Shown here one piece after another: positions 14,974 to 28,359 of a stretch of DNA of 64,000 nt; the first letter of the stretch is position 1; each line of letters begins with the position of its first letter. This DNA is from Panorpa germanica (Eukaryota; Arthropoda; Insecta; Mecoptera; Panorpidae): the NCBI GenBank assembly GCA_963678705.1, contig OY783204.1, positions 29,460,759-29,524,758 on the forward strand, read 5' to 3'. Both the position numbers and the translations under genes were made by a program. The notes beneath the pieces were generated by a model. The model saw only the letters and a list, made by a program, of their open reading frames with translations, had not been told where the DNA came from and searched no databases.

Positions 14974-16233
14974 CTGAAAATATAAAAATAAACAAATATT
15001 TAAGTTGTAAACTATTGTAGGGATGAAAGGCACCAGCAAAAAATAAATGTGTGATATAGAGTGAAGTATGATATAAATTTGCACCTGAATTATTTATATG
15101 TTTAAATCCAGTGAACATGTGCATGCTGTTAGTAATCATCTTCAAGTTATACATACGACAACTCTTTATATCACATGGATAAATAATATACACTCTCTAT
15201 CCATTCTGTTTATACAATGAGGAAAATCCCGTTACAACTAGTAAAGACACTGGTTAATTAAATATGTCAAGAAACTTATTTTGTCAAGGACTTTCTAATT
15301 TAGGTGTATCTGGTTTTATAGAGACAGGCTTAAGAATAATAAGGAAATAAAATACATCAAACATAAAGTATAAAAATAAATAAAGTATTCTTTTCCTTTT
15401 CTAGAAACAAGTAGTCTTAGTAACTTTATATTCAAAGAAAAATTAAATTTCACCACTAAAAACAAAGTGTAAACTGATGTATTACCATATTTAACGTAAT
15501 ACTTTTTACATAACATTGCGTTGTATTGTTTATTGAAGTATAATTTAAAGAAAACGTAAAAGTTGTAAAAATGTGCTTCAAAGGCCAATTTTTCTCTAAT
15601 TTTATTTATCATCCGCTTAGTATTGTTGGTCAAATTTTTCTTATAACCCTTCTTCTGAACCTCTGCACATTCCGCATGCTGATACGACAACATTTTTTGC
15701 TATGAATATACACAATTTTTCATAAATATTATTCACCCTCTGAATTGTAATATATCTTATACATATTTATATTCAGTCTACCCTTGTAAAATATAGTTTA
15801 TATAAAATTCAGCATTTTAAAATTCTTTTTATTATTCAAATATTACAATATACTATAAAAAAAACTCCCGCGCCCCCAGGAACTAGAAGCCACCAGGTTA
15901 CAAAAAGAGCATATAGTATATTAAGAGAGAATGAAATTTAATTTTCTTGTTGTTTTTCTTTTAACTATTTTAATATTTAATATATTTCTTCGCCAGGTTA
16001 TAAAAATATAATAATGGATATTACATCAGACTACATCAGTCTACTGGAAGAAAATAAAGATATTAGCATTTTGTAAAATAAAAAAGCAAAGACGAACTAA
16101 ACTGCGCATATTAATAAGACATACGTTTACGTTTTGTTTTAGCGGGATTTATGTAAAATATATATTGAACCTATTTCACGAAAGCGTTAATTGATATTCT
16201 GTGTCATTGTTAAATTAACATCGTTCGGGAACA
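14974..16233. other. Region upstream of JNK exon 1a; probable 5' UTR intron
   Basis: AT-rich. A 125-codon minus-strand open frame at 15316-15693 is Lys/Phe/Leu-rich and resembles no family I know. I do not call it a gene. Confidence 0.35.
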
Positions 16234-16242
16234 GCAGCCATT
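16234..16242 (-). promoter_or_regulatory. YY1-like motif AATGGCTGC
   Basis: AATGGCTGC on the minus strand, 1.3 kb upstream of JNK exon 1a and 42 bp before the plus-strand ATG at 16284. It may mark a bidirectional promoter. Confidence 0.3.
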
Positions 16243-16283
16243 GATTTGAAACTTTGTTTTCAATTGTATTTTAACTAAACGAG

Positions 16284-16357
16284 ATGTCGTCGGTTGTGAC
16301 GTACATTCAACCCCCAGGGGATGGTTATGGGAACAATTCTACACATAGATTACAGCG
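16284..16357 (+). CDS. Possible first coding exon of an unidentified plus-strand gene
   Basis: An ATG in good context opens 24 codons, 'MSSVVTYIQPPGDGYGN...', before a possible donor CAGCG|GTAGCC (phase 2). Without splicing, the frame stops at once. The nearest acceptor (TTGGTTTCAG, ending 16431) gives a stop two codons later, so a real gene would need a more distant exon. I could not find one in the 34 kb downstream. The composition is clearly less AT-rich than its surroundings. I do not recognise the product. It could also be a short uORF or a non-coding first exon driven by the JNK divergent promoter. Confidence 0.3.
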
Positions 16358-16719
16358 GTAGCCAATTTATTTAAATATAGAATTGGCACTAAAATAAAGT
16401 AGATTCAACTTAAATTATATTGGTTTCAGATGTTAAAATTATTAAAGAAAGAAAGACAATTTGTAACAGTATATATGAGTAAAAGTTTAAATGTCAAATT
16501 GTTATTAATGGAATTATTACAGTTGTTACATTATGAAATTCGAATGGCGTGTATAGTGAGTGCTCTTTCTACCATGTAGTTTTTGATCCTTGTTAAAAGC
16601 ATAACGCTGTACCTACCAATAATACAATTTATAATTCAACGTTTTCACATGGTAGGGCGCCATATTATGGTTGTGGGGGGAGGTAGGGTTATCTCAACCA
16701 CTAACTCTAACTCACTCAC

Positions 16720-16743
16720 ATTTTGTGTGGTGCCACACAAAAT
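16720..16743. repeat. Perfect inverted repeat, 11-bp arms
   Basis: ATTTTGTGTGG and CCACACAAAAT are separated by TG, which makes a tight hairpin. Confidence 0.6.
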
Positions 16744-16897
16744 CTGACATCGCTATATAACGGCTACCGTGGTTTGTTATACCGTAACATTTAAATATTA
16801 ATATTGTATATAAAATAAAGTTGAATATATGTTCGGAACGTGCCTGTATATTTCTGTATCATATGTGGTGTCACTTAAGAAACCTAGCTAGCTATCT

Positions 16898-17152
16898 TAT
16901 GGCGTTTTCTATATCAGAAAAAATGATGTTCTTATATATTTACAGGTCTCATGCAATTTTTCTATAATCATTTGTATCTAGCAGCTACGTTAATATAATA
17001 ATGACGTCAATGTTTCGTTATATATTTTCTTCTTAACTTTAGTTTAGCATAATTATTTTTATACGCTTCCGTAATGGCGTTTTTTTTGAATAAAATGATG
17101 TCCTATAATTACAAAGGTGAGGCAGCATTTTTCTGAAGAGAAAACGCCATTA
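16898..17152. repeat. Short MITE-like unit and a diverged direct copy
   Basis: TAATGGCGTTTT (17072-17083) and AAAACGCCATTA (17141-17152) are inverted arms of an 81-bp unit. A diverged direct copy starts near 16898 ('TATGGCGTTTT' followed by 'AAAATGATGT' and 'TTACA'), and it lacks the right arm. Confidence 0.45.
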
Positions 17153-20100
17153 TTTTTACGCAGTTGGTCCTTGAAGTGGTAACTAGATATGCTTTAGTAT
17201 ATGACAGAGCAAAATCGTTGGTAATATTTATATCCTAATCGTTCAATTCAACTCTGATTGTGTTTTGACACGGAGCCGGTGAAGGGCTCGAAAAATATCA
17301 AGTTTTTAGGGCGCACCACTTCTTGGACCTACCTCGTATTTAGACAGTTAATTTATAAAGAACATATTTCAATTTATTTCCGGTTATTCCATCCAAGTGA
17401 AACATGCTTTGATTATAAAATGAAGTTATATATAGTAACAAGAAGCAAATGATTCTGAATATGCTTCATTAAAGATTCTTTCGTCTAAATTAGATTCTAG
17501 CTACGTTTTTAAAATAATAATAAAATAAACCTATTTTAAATATGAAATTTATAAGAATTGTATACTCCTACAAGAATTAAATTGAAATATTTTTATAATT
17601 TATACATATTTTGTACATATTATAATTCTTACCATAAGACGAGATTGGCCATGTCGTTTTTAAAGTTTTCTAGAGTACCCAATTAATTAGACCCTGAAAT
17701 AATAAAAAAATAATGTTAATACTTTGAATATTTCAGTACCATTTGTTTCTAATTTATTATTTTTGAATTTTTTGAAGATATCGAATAAGATTTTCTTGTC
17801 AAGAAAATATGTTAACCCTTAAAATGAATAGAGATCAATGTTTGAAATGGGTCATGTCTTATGTGTAAGTGACACCTTAAATATTGAAAGGTGAAATTCG
17901 GTGACAAATTGGTGTCAAAGCCGCTTGACAAGCTGAGACATTCATATAGCTAAAACTGTTTAAATATATTGTCGATTCTCGATAGATAAGGGTTTAAAGG
18001 TGTCATGCAAAAAACAATACTGTTTAATGTTTGATAGAATTAAAAATATTGCACTTTTCCGTGCAGTTTTTCTGTAGGGTGTTGCACTGACAGTATATCA
18101 CGAAAAGAAAATGTCAATATATTATTTTAATCTATCTAATAGATAACCTAAAACCAGTGCCGCATTTAAAATATTGGAGGTCCTTCTGTTATAAGTCCTG
18201 TAAGACGTTTGTGAGGTTTTTTGCGTGAGAACACAAATTAAATAGATACAGTCCACAGTAAATCTCCCTTGTTTTTAATAAGGTTTTATCTTTACCAATT
18301 TCGCAAAAATAATATTTGATTATGAAGGCTTTTCCAAATAATAAACACGACAATAACAGACACAACTGTATAATATAGAAAATGATAAAAACTCGGTAAT
18401 CTAATAAAGTAACTTAATACTACACACTTAGCTAAGGGCTAAAGCTTTCTGATCAGACCGACAGAGGCGCCATGCGTTATATCACAAGGGAAGCTTTCAA
18501 AACGGATATTAAGCTGTCCTTTCTTACATGACAAAAATATATTTTTCATTGAAAGTGCTTGTGGGAGAATATAAGAGGGAGAGAGAGGAGGGGGATGTCA
18601 ACCTAAATCAAAATATAAAAATAACTATAAACAACAGATTTTTATTTTCTCATGATGTTATTTTATATATCGGAAGAAAATATCAAAGTAACCGGAAGTG
18701 TTAAACTGCAATGTCATTTAAAATAATAACGGAAGTGTAACACTTTGTAAGTTAAGTATTCTATTATATGAAGCACGCGATCAACAATTGTTATTGCCGC
18801 AAAAATAATTGGAAAATTGATGAAAATGATTTTATTAGATAAAGAAGACATTTTATATGAAAAATTTATAAAGAATTTGTACTCATATTGCAGACTATCT
18901 TATATTCTTATATGTTTGGTTCAAATTTTGTATGGTAGCTCGAAAACGGCTCCAGGATAGTTTTTGAAAATTTCCTATTTTGTAGAGAAAAAATTTCTAA
19001 GACTTTTGGCGTCCCCGGATTTTTCCCTGAATTTCCTGGAAACCCATAATTTAGGAAAAACTGGAAAAAAATGGCCACTTTTTGCTATATAACTTTTTAT
19101 TCGTAAAAGATAGAAAGTTGAAATTTTGCATTTGTATTACGCTCTTAAATATATACATATATCATATATAAAAATTTTATAAAAGGGGCCCTGAAATAAT
19201 TATAAGGCCCGGTAGAAAACTTTTGAGAAAGCTCAAATTTTGGATTTTGTAATAATTCAATATCATGTTAAAAAAAAAATAAATCAAAATTTCAAAATTT
19301 TATTTGGGGGCACGTAGGCAGTTTTTGACGAAAGTTAAAATTGTGCTAGAAAGTTGAAATTTTGTATATGGGCTAACTTTGGTAACTTATTTACGAATCG
19401 AAAAAAAAATTCAAAATTTTGAATGCGACGGGGGTAAACCCTTAGTTTGCACTATAAAACAGTTGTAGTGGTTTCAACTAGAGCGTTCTCGGGAACATAA
19501 GTTTAAATAGCGATAACAGCATGAACCTGGAAGTAGCAGATGCTTACGAATCTCTAGCACTAAAATATCAGCAATATTTATTTAAAAGTCAAATTATGAT
19601 ATCATACTCAAAGTTTCTTTTGTTCTTATAATGATACAGTTAAAACAAAAACTTAACAGAATATAATTAAAATGTATACAAGCAAAATTCTTTTTGTAGA
19701 AAATATTTCCTTTTATATCAAAATATGCAAACGACAGATCATACAATATTTTGAATAAGTACATAACTCATTTATCTGTAAACTTCTCTACTGTTTGTAT
19801 GTTTTGTTTCAATGACACTCCCCAAAAAACACCCTCCCAGCCAGTGACGTCAATAACTTGGTAGAGGTAGCCGACTAGTATTACGTTCTCACTTTAATTC
19901 AATACAGCTTTGTAAATAATAATTTGCATAATGTATAAACAAATGCAAATATTATAACAAAATATCTAGACATAAGGTAAATTATGTTATATTGAGCTCA
20001 ATAATATCATCATTTAATATTATAGAAATTCTCTCTTCCTAGGAAAATGTTTAAAAGTGAAATAGAACTATAAGTGGAAGAGAGATAGAAAATCGTATTT

Positions 20101-20383
20101 AAATGCTTGCCGCTGCAATGCGCCAGTAGACCAAGTACACCCATTCAAAAATAATTTATATGTATATATATGTTGTATTTTATATTTTTAAAATATGTAC
20201 TATATCTTTTTGGCGTTGATTCAAAGTTTTAAAAAGAAGGTATTAATGAAATTTAGCAATTGTTTGTAATACTGTAATAAAACACTTATTGAACAACTAA
20301 TAAAATTATTTATATTGGTTTTTAATATGTCTCCGTCAATTTTATAACTTCGATTCAGAATCTACGGTACAAAAAATTAACAC
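17153..20383. other. Intergenic stretch with dispersed-repeat pieces
   Basis: No gene seen. 18898-18960 reappears inverted near 39704-39762. 'AGAAAGTTGAAATTTTG' occurs twice (about 19118 and 19349), and the whole 18.9-19.45 kb block looks like an old repeat. Confidence 0.4.
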
Positions 20384-20386
20384 TTA

Positions 20387-20898
20387 GGCCCTCAGCACAC
20401 GACGCGACTGGTTGCAAACCTTAGCCCGAATCTGCCCGAACCGAATATCATTACAACTGTGTTGTTTGTAAAAGAACGAAAGTGTTTACGAGTGAGATAA
20501 AACACACGGCACGAACGTAACTAAACTGATTTGAAACTAGTTTTGAGCATATATTCAGCGACTAAATTTCTCGGTCGCAGGGCACTGTTGGTTTCATGAT
20601 GACATCATCAACAGAGATGTTTACGAAAAGTATTCAAATACATACATACAATCAAATATAACACAATAGAATCCCCTGTTGTGATATTGTTAAAAATTCT
20701 ATAGAGTCACGATACACGGCTCGTGCTCGTTTTCGTTGAAAACTTCGTTTTTCGTTTAGTTTGCAATTAGCCGACTCGTGTGCCTTTCCTCGTGTTTTAT
20801 CTCACTCGCATACACGTTCGATCTCTCACTAACAACATAGTAGTAATCACATTCGCTTCGGGCTGAGGAGAAACCAGTCGCGTCGTGTGCGGACGGCC
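20387..20898. mobile_element. PIF/Harbinger-like MITE, copy 1
   Basis: 512 bp with long terminal inverted repeats. The ends are GGCCCTCAGCACACGACGCG and, on the opposite strand, GGCCGTCCGCACACGACGCG. They are flanked by TTA at 20384-20386 and 20899-20901. Three-base TTA/TAA duplications and GG-starting ends are typical of PIF/Harbinger elements. There is no transposase frame. The arms extend well inward ('GAGATAAAACAC', 'GTGTTTTATCTC'), so the element can fold into a long hairpin. Confidence 0.75.
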
Positions 20899-21071
20899 TT
20901 AAGTCGATATTCACTCTAAAATTATAACATGTTAGCAACTTAAGAAATTAAAGGGACAATCTCTATCATTTTTGTAGTATATCTGACGTCATGTTAAAAA
21001 ACGCAACCGACTGCAAATCGAAACAAGAAATAAGTCTAGATTTTAGCACCTTAACACTTTATACATATTCA

Positions 21072-21076
<5 letters not shown>

Positions 21077-21102
<26 letters not shown>
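21077..21102 (+). repeat. Poly(A) run, 26 bp
   Basis: 26 consecutive A, possibly a retroposon tail, although no element body was recognised before it. Confidence 0.6.
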
Positions 21103-21445
21103 TAGTAAACGAAATTTCTATTAGCGTTGTATCATAACCTATAAATATTATCTTTTCAAATATAATATATAGCTTACATAAAATGATAACAACCCTTCTA
21201 TAAAAATAATTGAACAATGAGACTATTTTATGCTGCATTTCATAAATACGAGTATATTTACCACTGTTATTTTAGTGTTGTAGCATGAAATATGAAGTGT
21301 CAGTCCATTAAAAATACCACGGGTGGTGTTATTTTAAAGCATTCATTTTGTGGTTGCAATTATTTTGATTGGTAATAAATAATCAATTAAATAATTATTT
21401 TTATACAGATGTATATACACTATACAGTGCATTAAATGTATATTT

Positions 21446-22073
21446 AATGGGCTTGTGTCCTATGTCTTAATTTTTATAAAAGTGTACTATATATTGATAA
21501 AGTGGGTTACTAGAACCTCAAATGTACAATTATTTTTTAATAACTCCTTATATGTTAAGAGATATTAACAATTAAAAAAGTCATTTTGTCTCTTTAATTA
21601 TTAAAGGGATTCAACGTTGTACACATTCCAAATGCATGTGACATCACAATCGTTGCCAATCTTACAGCTCAAAAATCTCTGCTATATGTATTTATATATC
21701 AAAATATCAAATATTATTTAAAGCTATTTCAAGGAACAATCAAATTTCAATATTATGTCTGCTTTAGCAGGGTTAAATAAAATAAAACTTATTATTCTTT
21801 GATTTGACTTGATTATTTGATTACCAACAGCTACAAAACATTACCACTGCACTGACCTACTCAACAAATAACTGACGTTAAAATGCATTTCACGTCATAA
21901 AAATATGGCCGACCATTTCTAGCGCTAAAACTACAATTCAAACTTTTAAATGCTATATCTTCGTCAATATTTAGATATTTAATAAAATAGACACGCCAAT
22001 ACACATTTATTAACATCAATTTCAATCAACAATTAAAAAATCGTCTACTAAAAAATGAGGACACAAGCCCATT
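21446..22073. mobile_element. MITE 'AATGGGCTTGTGTCC' family, full copy A
   Basis: 628 bp bounded by AATGGGCTTGTGTCC and its reverse complement GGACACAAGCCCATT. The interior is non-coding. Related copies lie at 23021 and 45285. No clear target duplication is visible. Confidence 0.7.
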
Positions 22074-23020
22074 GAAATGCTTAAGATAGCACAATCTGAA
22101 CTATGTTTAATGCCGGCCCAAACATGACGGCATTAATTAATTTATAAAATTATTATTTCATAACATCTATACATCAGATTCTTATATATTCCTGGTTCCA
22201 TTTCATCTTATGGATAGCTACTGAGTCCTATTGACAAATAGCATAAATTTGCCGATTCATTTCGATCAAAAGTGTAAATGGATACATCATGTAAGCTGAT
22301 CCGAAAGCTGAGCGTTGGCAGAAAAGAATTCAAATTTATCACAAAAATATAATGTAACACATTGTCCTTCCAACATCATTATCGACAGTCTCATGTTTCT
22401 TGCTGACTTCAACTTTCAGGCTGATTTATTTTTATGCTTTTATCATGTTCGGTTTGTCAATCAATCATACTCAAAGAGCTTTTAGAGCTTTATTTCTTTC
22501 GTTCTCCTTTTTTTTTTTTTAGAAAGGCTTTTTTATGTTATTAATACTTTTCTTGATAGGGCTGTGAAAGCGAAGAAAAATATTCTCGCCACAAAGGCAA
22601 AAATACCGCCAAGATATTTGACTCCGTAAATAGATATAACATAGGTCTCTTTTAATATGATATCAACTACTTAACTAGGGATACTAGAGTTTAGTTGGCG
22701 GATATGCCAATTAGTGTTATCGGATAGAATAAACTAATTAGACGCCGACGAGGATTATCCTAAAGTTACACACCCCCTCGTCTATTGTATTACACAGGTG
22801 ATATGAAACTCCTATTGTATCACACACTGTTTAACTTTCTCTATTGTATTCTTAGAATAATTTGGTTAGTGTCTTTGGCGTAAATTTTATAAAATTGCAC
22901 TACATATCATTAAAATTGTACACCAGGAGATCCAATATTTAATTACTTTACTAGCCCAAATGTTATTGAAAATATTAGCAATTACAGGTTGTCGTTTTGA
23001 AATCTTGTCTGATGTTAGGC
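22074..23020. other. Spacer between two MITE copies, no gene seen
   Basis: AT-rich non-coding sequence. 'ATTAGACGCC' near 22737 recalls the end of the 46.7-kb element. Confidence 0.35.
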
Positions 23021-23356
23021 AATGGGCTTGTGTCTTATGTCTTAATTTCTATAAAAGTGTACTATATATTGATAAAGTGGGTTACTAGAACCTCAAATGT
23101 TCAATTATTTTTTAATAACTCCTTATATTTCAGGAGATATTAACAATTAAAAAAGTCATTTTGTCTCTTTAATTATTAAAGGGATTCAACGTTGTACACA
23201 TTCCAAGTGCATGTGACATCACAATCCTTGTGTAAGGTTACCAACCTTACAGCTCATAAATCTCTGCTATATGTATTTATATATCAAAATATCAAATATT
23301 ATTTACAGCTATTTCAAGGAACAATAAAATTCCAATATTATGTCTGCCGTAACAGT
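23021..23356 (+). mobile_element. MITE 'AATGGGCTTGTGTCC' family, truncated copy B
   Basis: Closely matches the left half of copy A in the same orientation and loses similarity just after 'TATTATGTCTGC'. The right end is missing. Confidence 0.65.
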
Positions 23357-26300
23357 GATTTTCTCCTGTGTAACTAGAATCCTGTGAGCCCCCCTTCTCC
23401 TCATTTATGGGGTCCATGCTACCAAGTCACTATCTACAATTGCCACGTTTTAATGGGTCGTTTATTATCATAGATAATCTCGTTTTAGCGCCACTGTGCG
23501 GTACTAAGTAACTAAGTAAAAACTAAGTACTATTTCAAATGAAGCAGTAACCCATAGTGTTGAGTGAAGGAATGCAAGGAAGGATACCATGACATTGTAA
23601 TTTGTCGATGTAGTTTTTCAATAAATGGTACAAGAACGATATACTTACACCCAGACATGTCGAGACGTTAAGCCCGACCGACGCTAACCGTCGCGACGCC
23701 GCTAGACAACACAGGATTGTCAGATTAAAGACGCTTGTATAAATAGCACTTAAATATTTTGGCAAATGAGATATTTTTTTTAGATGTATTGTTTTTTTAA
23801 GATATAGCTTGTTTTCTTTTACTACTGGAAAGGATTGTTCAATATGTATTTTTAGAGAAATATGAGATAACATACTTGGAGTTTTAAAATATTACGAAAA
23901 CGTTGACCTCATAAAAATTCTTATTTAACTTTGAAAAGAAATTTTTTTAACTCTCGGTTTGTTTAATACATTGCAAAGGTAGGTAGATTGGATTTATTGA
24001 ATAAAACGATTTATGAAATAAAATTAATAGGGTAAAATGGGCGTCAATTTATTAAATTGTGACTGGCTACAAATCAGAAATAAGAAAATCGCCCAAAAAT
24101 AACTCTAATTTTCTCTAAAAAGCCCTGCTCGTCTCTGGCATATTCTACTCTAGATTCGATTCAAGACTTTAAGCCAGGAGTTCAATTTCAATTCCACAAC
24201 GGCACGTTCTCTGCATCATTAAGCAGCTAAGTACATGCGTTATTAAATTATACTAAGCTGCTGAGTTGTGTATGCCGAACACTTAAAAGGTCCTTGTGGT
24301 AGTAAGCATAGACTTAAGCTTCCCTCTCCCTCGTAATGTCACCCATCCTCCCTTGTCATGTCATGGAATTTGAGAAATAATGTTTTGTATACTAAGGTAA
24401 ACATACCTTCAATTATAGTCGACAGTTGAACAGTTTCTAATCGATAGAAATTTCTGATTCGAAAAGATACAAGTGTTTTGAAGTAGTTAATAAAAGAAAT
24501 TTTGCAAAACGGAGTTTATATCATATTCTCAAACCTATGCAAGATTCAAACCACAATTTTTTCTATCATTATTTGACCATTCAATTATACGAAACTGAAA
24601 TCAATGATTAATCACAGCATGTACATTTGGTTGTCTAATGATAAGGCGTTTTATAAATACCGATATATTTAAATTAAAATATAAATAGACCTGATGTTAC
24701 TTTCGAACACTTGCCTTATCTTATCACAATAGCGTTTAACCGTTTGCTACCTCACACATACATACACACACACACAAATTTAGAATACAAAGTACGCTTC
24801 ACGCTAGTTAATTAGATTAATCTATTTTCACATCCATTAAACCTAATATGTTCTTTTGTGTCGTACGTATAATGAATGAAGAAGACAAGAATTACAAAAG
24901 CTGTAGAGACGTAAACCGATAATGGAATTATTTTCACAAGATAAATTCAAGTTGATATTTGTCCTGGAACAGGAATAGAAAAAATTAGGTCTTTGGGGTC
25001 CTATTGGATTCGAAGGTGTCTTTCAATCTTTAATTGTTCACTTAATAAATTAGAGACATGAATAAGAAAACACCGCTTTGGTGCATTGTGAGAATTATAC
25101 AATAAAAATTACTATGAGAACATATTACCAGGATGCTATTAATAGTTTTATGAAAAAAATTCCTATAACATCATAGTAATAGTAATTTGATATTTACTCA
25201 CTGTTTTGATATTTAATTTACTGTTTTTATTTAATATTGTAATCTAGATTTCAGGTTTTCGTTTAAGCATGCATCGTTAGTAATATAAATTTTAACAGTT
25301 CGACCTAAAATTGTATGTGAAATAATTAAAATTACTATTTTTTATAAGAATTAGTAATAGAAATTGTTTTCACTTTTATATTTTTCAAAAACTGACATTA
25401 AACTTCTTTTAAAAATAAATCCTACTGCATTTTGACAGATTGTCACATTTTGAAGGTTATAATATAATATAGTTTTTCTTAATTTATTATTTTTAATTTA
25501 AGACATTGGTAAGGTTCTAAAAAAACTAAGAAAACTAAAAAAATAAATTAAATTAAAAATGGTACTGTGAATGACTACGCGTATTGCCATATGCTAAACA
25601 ATTTAAATTAAATACAAAATTAAATTAAAGCAGTGAGTGGGAATGATACTTAACACTGCTGGTCTAAAAGTAGCACGAAAATTATTATTTATATTTTCAT
25701 TATTATTATTATTTCCGCGCTATTCTTTTTTACAGTGCAATCTAAGAGCCTAAGCAAGAGACGTTAATTAATACAATAATTATGCACTTGTTACAAAAGT
25801 AGTGTAAACCTGTAAAATACAATGCAACACTACTTGTACGGTGTTGAACTGACAGTGCAAGAAATTAAATCATGACAAACAAAACGTTGTTATAGTAGGG
25901 ACAGCTTGAGGAGAGAGTTGTAGGTACCCGTAGAGACTAAAATCTGCAAAATAAATGATCATAAGATAAGATTTACCAGCCCTGCTTCTAGAGGGAAGAA
26001 ATATCTGTAATATCGTAAGTAGTTTCCACCACCTCCTGGTTGAGCATCACATGCTTGTCAAATTAGAGTCTAACCTCCTTGCGCCCTGTCATTCTGTCGG
26101 TCTAATATTTAAGTTGAAGCTTATTCTGCTTTTACCTGCACGAGTATATTTCATACTCGTATACTTATACTTAGAAGAGAATGATCAAAGTTTCAACGAA
26201 ATAATTAAATAACCAATTAAAATTTAACCCCTAGTTACAAAATGTGTGCAAACAATTTAATACATTAATTTAAATTAAGTCAATTATATTTTGGAAGTAG

Positions 26301-26597
26301 CATATAATCTACGCCCTTAAAAGCCAGGGGATAATTCATTTGCATGTTTAATTTAAATTAAAAACATTTCATATTCAAATCAAATAAATATTAACGCTGT
26401 CATAATTGGCTGGACCGAAAATTTCGTCTACTGTAAGGTGAGCAGTCACAGGTTCGCAACTAACGTATGGGATTTTACGGATGCAACGTGGAAGAGAAAG
26501 GAAGGAAGCACTATAGTTTTATTATTGTCAAAAAATCATGATAATATGCAAATCCCAAAAAACATGGATGTTACCTTACATTCATGTAATATTTAAC
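23357..26597. other. Intergenic, no gene recognised
   Basis: No convincing frame or repeat pair, apart from a short (CA) run near 24764 and a block around 25634-25790. That block shares 'CAGTGAGTGGGAA' with 42297 and 'TTTCCGCGCTATTCTTTTTT' with the inverted end of the element at 46741. Confidence 0.35.
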
Positions 26598-27128
26598 TTA
26601 AGGTAGTTGTATCGTGATAGTCATGCTCAACAGTATAACTCAGCAACCTAAAATTATAATGTAGCTGAAACGTTAGTGTCAAATAGTCTCGTTAAAAACT
26701 TATGTGAAAGTACAGTCTCACTGTTCTCACTACATGTAAATAGTATCTACACGTACATACACATACACAGTCATTTCTTGATTTTATAAAAATTTTCAAT
26801 GTTTACAAAATGTTATTTCTGTAATGGCGTGGACAATAATTTCCATTTTTTTTTATGTGATTAATAACTACTGTTTCTATAATATATTAAATTTTTATTG
26901 AATTCCTTTGAATCGTTTTTATTTTATTCGATAAAAATAACATTGAAATTACTATTTCCCATAAGAGCCTGTGTTAAAATAACAAAACTTTAATATCGTT
27001 TTTCTCAATAATGGAGTGGTAAATTTTAATCGACCTGAGGTCAATATGTCTTATAATTAATTAAAGAGCAATTAAATGAAGTTTTATTAAAATCCTTTGA
27101 AAAGTCATTCCACGATACAACTACCTTA
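26598..27128. mobile_element. TTAA-flanked MITE H
   Basis: 531 bp from TTAA (26598-26601) to TTAA (27125-27128). The inverted ends are TTAAGGTAGTTGTATCGTG and CACGATACAACTACCTTAA. TTAA duplication is the piggyBac signature. No coding frame remains. Confidence 0.7.
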
Positions 27129-27498
27129 AAGTGAAACGATACTTGGTCATTTTTGAAAAATGAAATAAATAAAGGTTATAAAATTTATGACAAACCCTTA
27201 GAAATGTTACCAGTCATATAAAAATTGGAATTCAACTAGAAAATATAGCAATATTCATTTTCAAAAGTTATTTTTGCGGTTCCAACTCATTGAAAGTTAG
27301 TGGAAGAAAGCTTAAAATGTAGATACGTTATTCATCTAACTAATTGCAGCTTTAGATTGTTATTCGCGTTTATAATTACTTACATAAAACGTTTTAAACA
27401 TAAAAAAAACATGGATTTTTTTCATAATATTTAACCTGCTGTATAGTATTGCCATCTATATTGCGAATCAAAAATGGCCAAGTATCGTTTCACCTTAA
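27125..27498. mobile_element. TTAA-flanked MITE I, sharing a TTAA with H
   Basis: 374 bp from the same TTAA (27125-27128) to TTAA (27495-27498). The inverted ends are TTAAAGTGAAACGATACTTGG and CCAAGTATCGTTTCACCTTAA. Its right boundary is the left-type end of a different family, so two elements abut exactly. Confidence 0.7.
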
Positions 27499-28084
27499 AC
27501 AAAACATATTAACATTTAATCTAAAAGGATCTTATTACTTAGCTATTTAATGCGTGAAATAGCCTTTTTAAGAAGTTTTGTCATTATAATAATGAGAAAA
27601 ACTACGACGTATTTTTCAAAAAGCTGAAATATAGGTCACAAAACGTTATATATTAGGGAACATTGTTTACGTAACAGGAAACATTTGTTATTTTAAATAA
27701 ACCTTAAATACACGTAAGAAATAAATTCCACAAGTACATTTTTCAGACAGTCTCCGTAATTTTAAAAAACAAAATGGTGTAATTTATAATAAAACAAATT
27801 ACCTATATCAAATCTTTCACTTTTTATTAAGTCCTCATTTCTATAAGTAATTGTATTTATCACTTAAACTAATTAAAAGAAAAGCTCTTCACTTAATGAT
27901 TAATTTCATTTCACAATTATGCAGAATAAAATAAAACACATCTGTATAATTTTTGTTATATTGTTTAGTTTTAAATTCTAAGGTTTTTTTATTTAAAAAT
28001 GTTTTCAAGTAGTTTTTGAATGGGACGTGTAAACTGTAACAACAACTCGACGTTCCGAGTCAAATTAATGACAAACGTAAAATA

Positions 28085-28245
28085 CGGTGCTGAATAGGAC
28101 AGAGGACGGACGCAGAGGACGGAGGATGGAATAGATAACAACGTCGTACGGCGTGGGGCGTCGAGGACGAAGACAAGGACGAGAGCGCACAACGGCACGG
28201 CCAAGGGGATGACGTACTTCGAACTAGAGATACACTACAGCATTA
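28085..28245. other. GC-rich purine/CG island
   Basis: A CpG-containing block rich in GGACGA repeats on the plus strand. The minus strand has a 71-codon frame (28204-27989) that starts like a signal peptide ('MAVPLCALVLVFVL'), and about the first 24 codons lie in the GC-rich part. I recognise no family. It may be a promoter or first exon. Confidence 0.25.
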
Positions 28246-28359
28246 TACAAATTTTAACGGAATAATATAGTAGCAATGCGACTGCTTCAGCTTCTGCTTC
28301 TGCCTTCTGACGTAGAGTGTAGTGTTTAGGGTGAAAATATCGATGTTGACGATATTGCC

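Noticed and set aside
15316-15693. Minus-strand 125-codon frame upstream of JNK
   Set aside because: Lys/Phe/Leu-rich composition typical of AT-rich chance frames, with no family resemblance.
23535-23873. Minus-strand 112-codon frame
   Set aside because: No recognisable domain and no splice context. Only a short GC patch is unusual.
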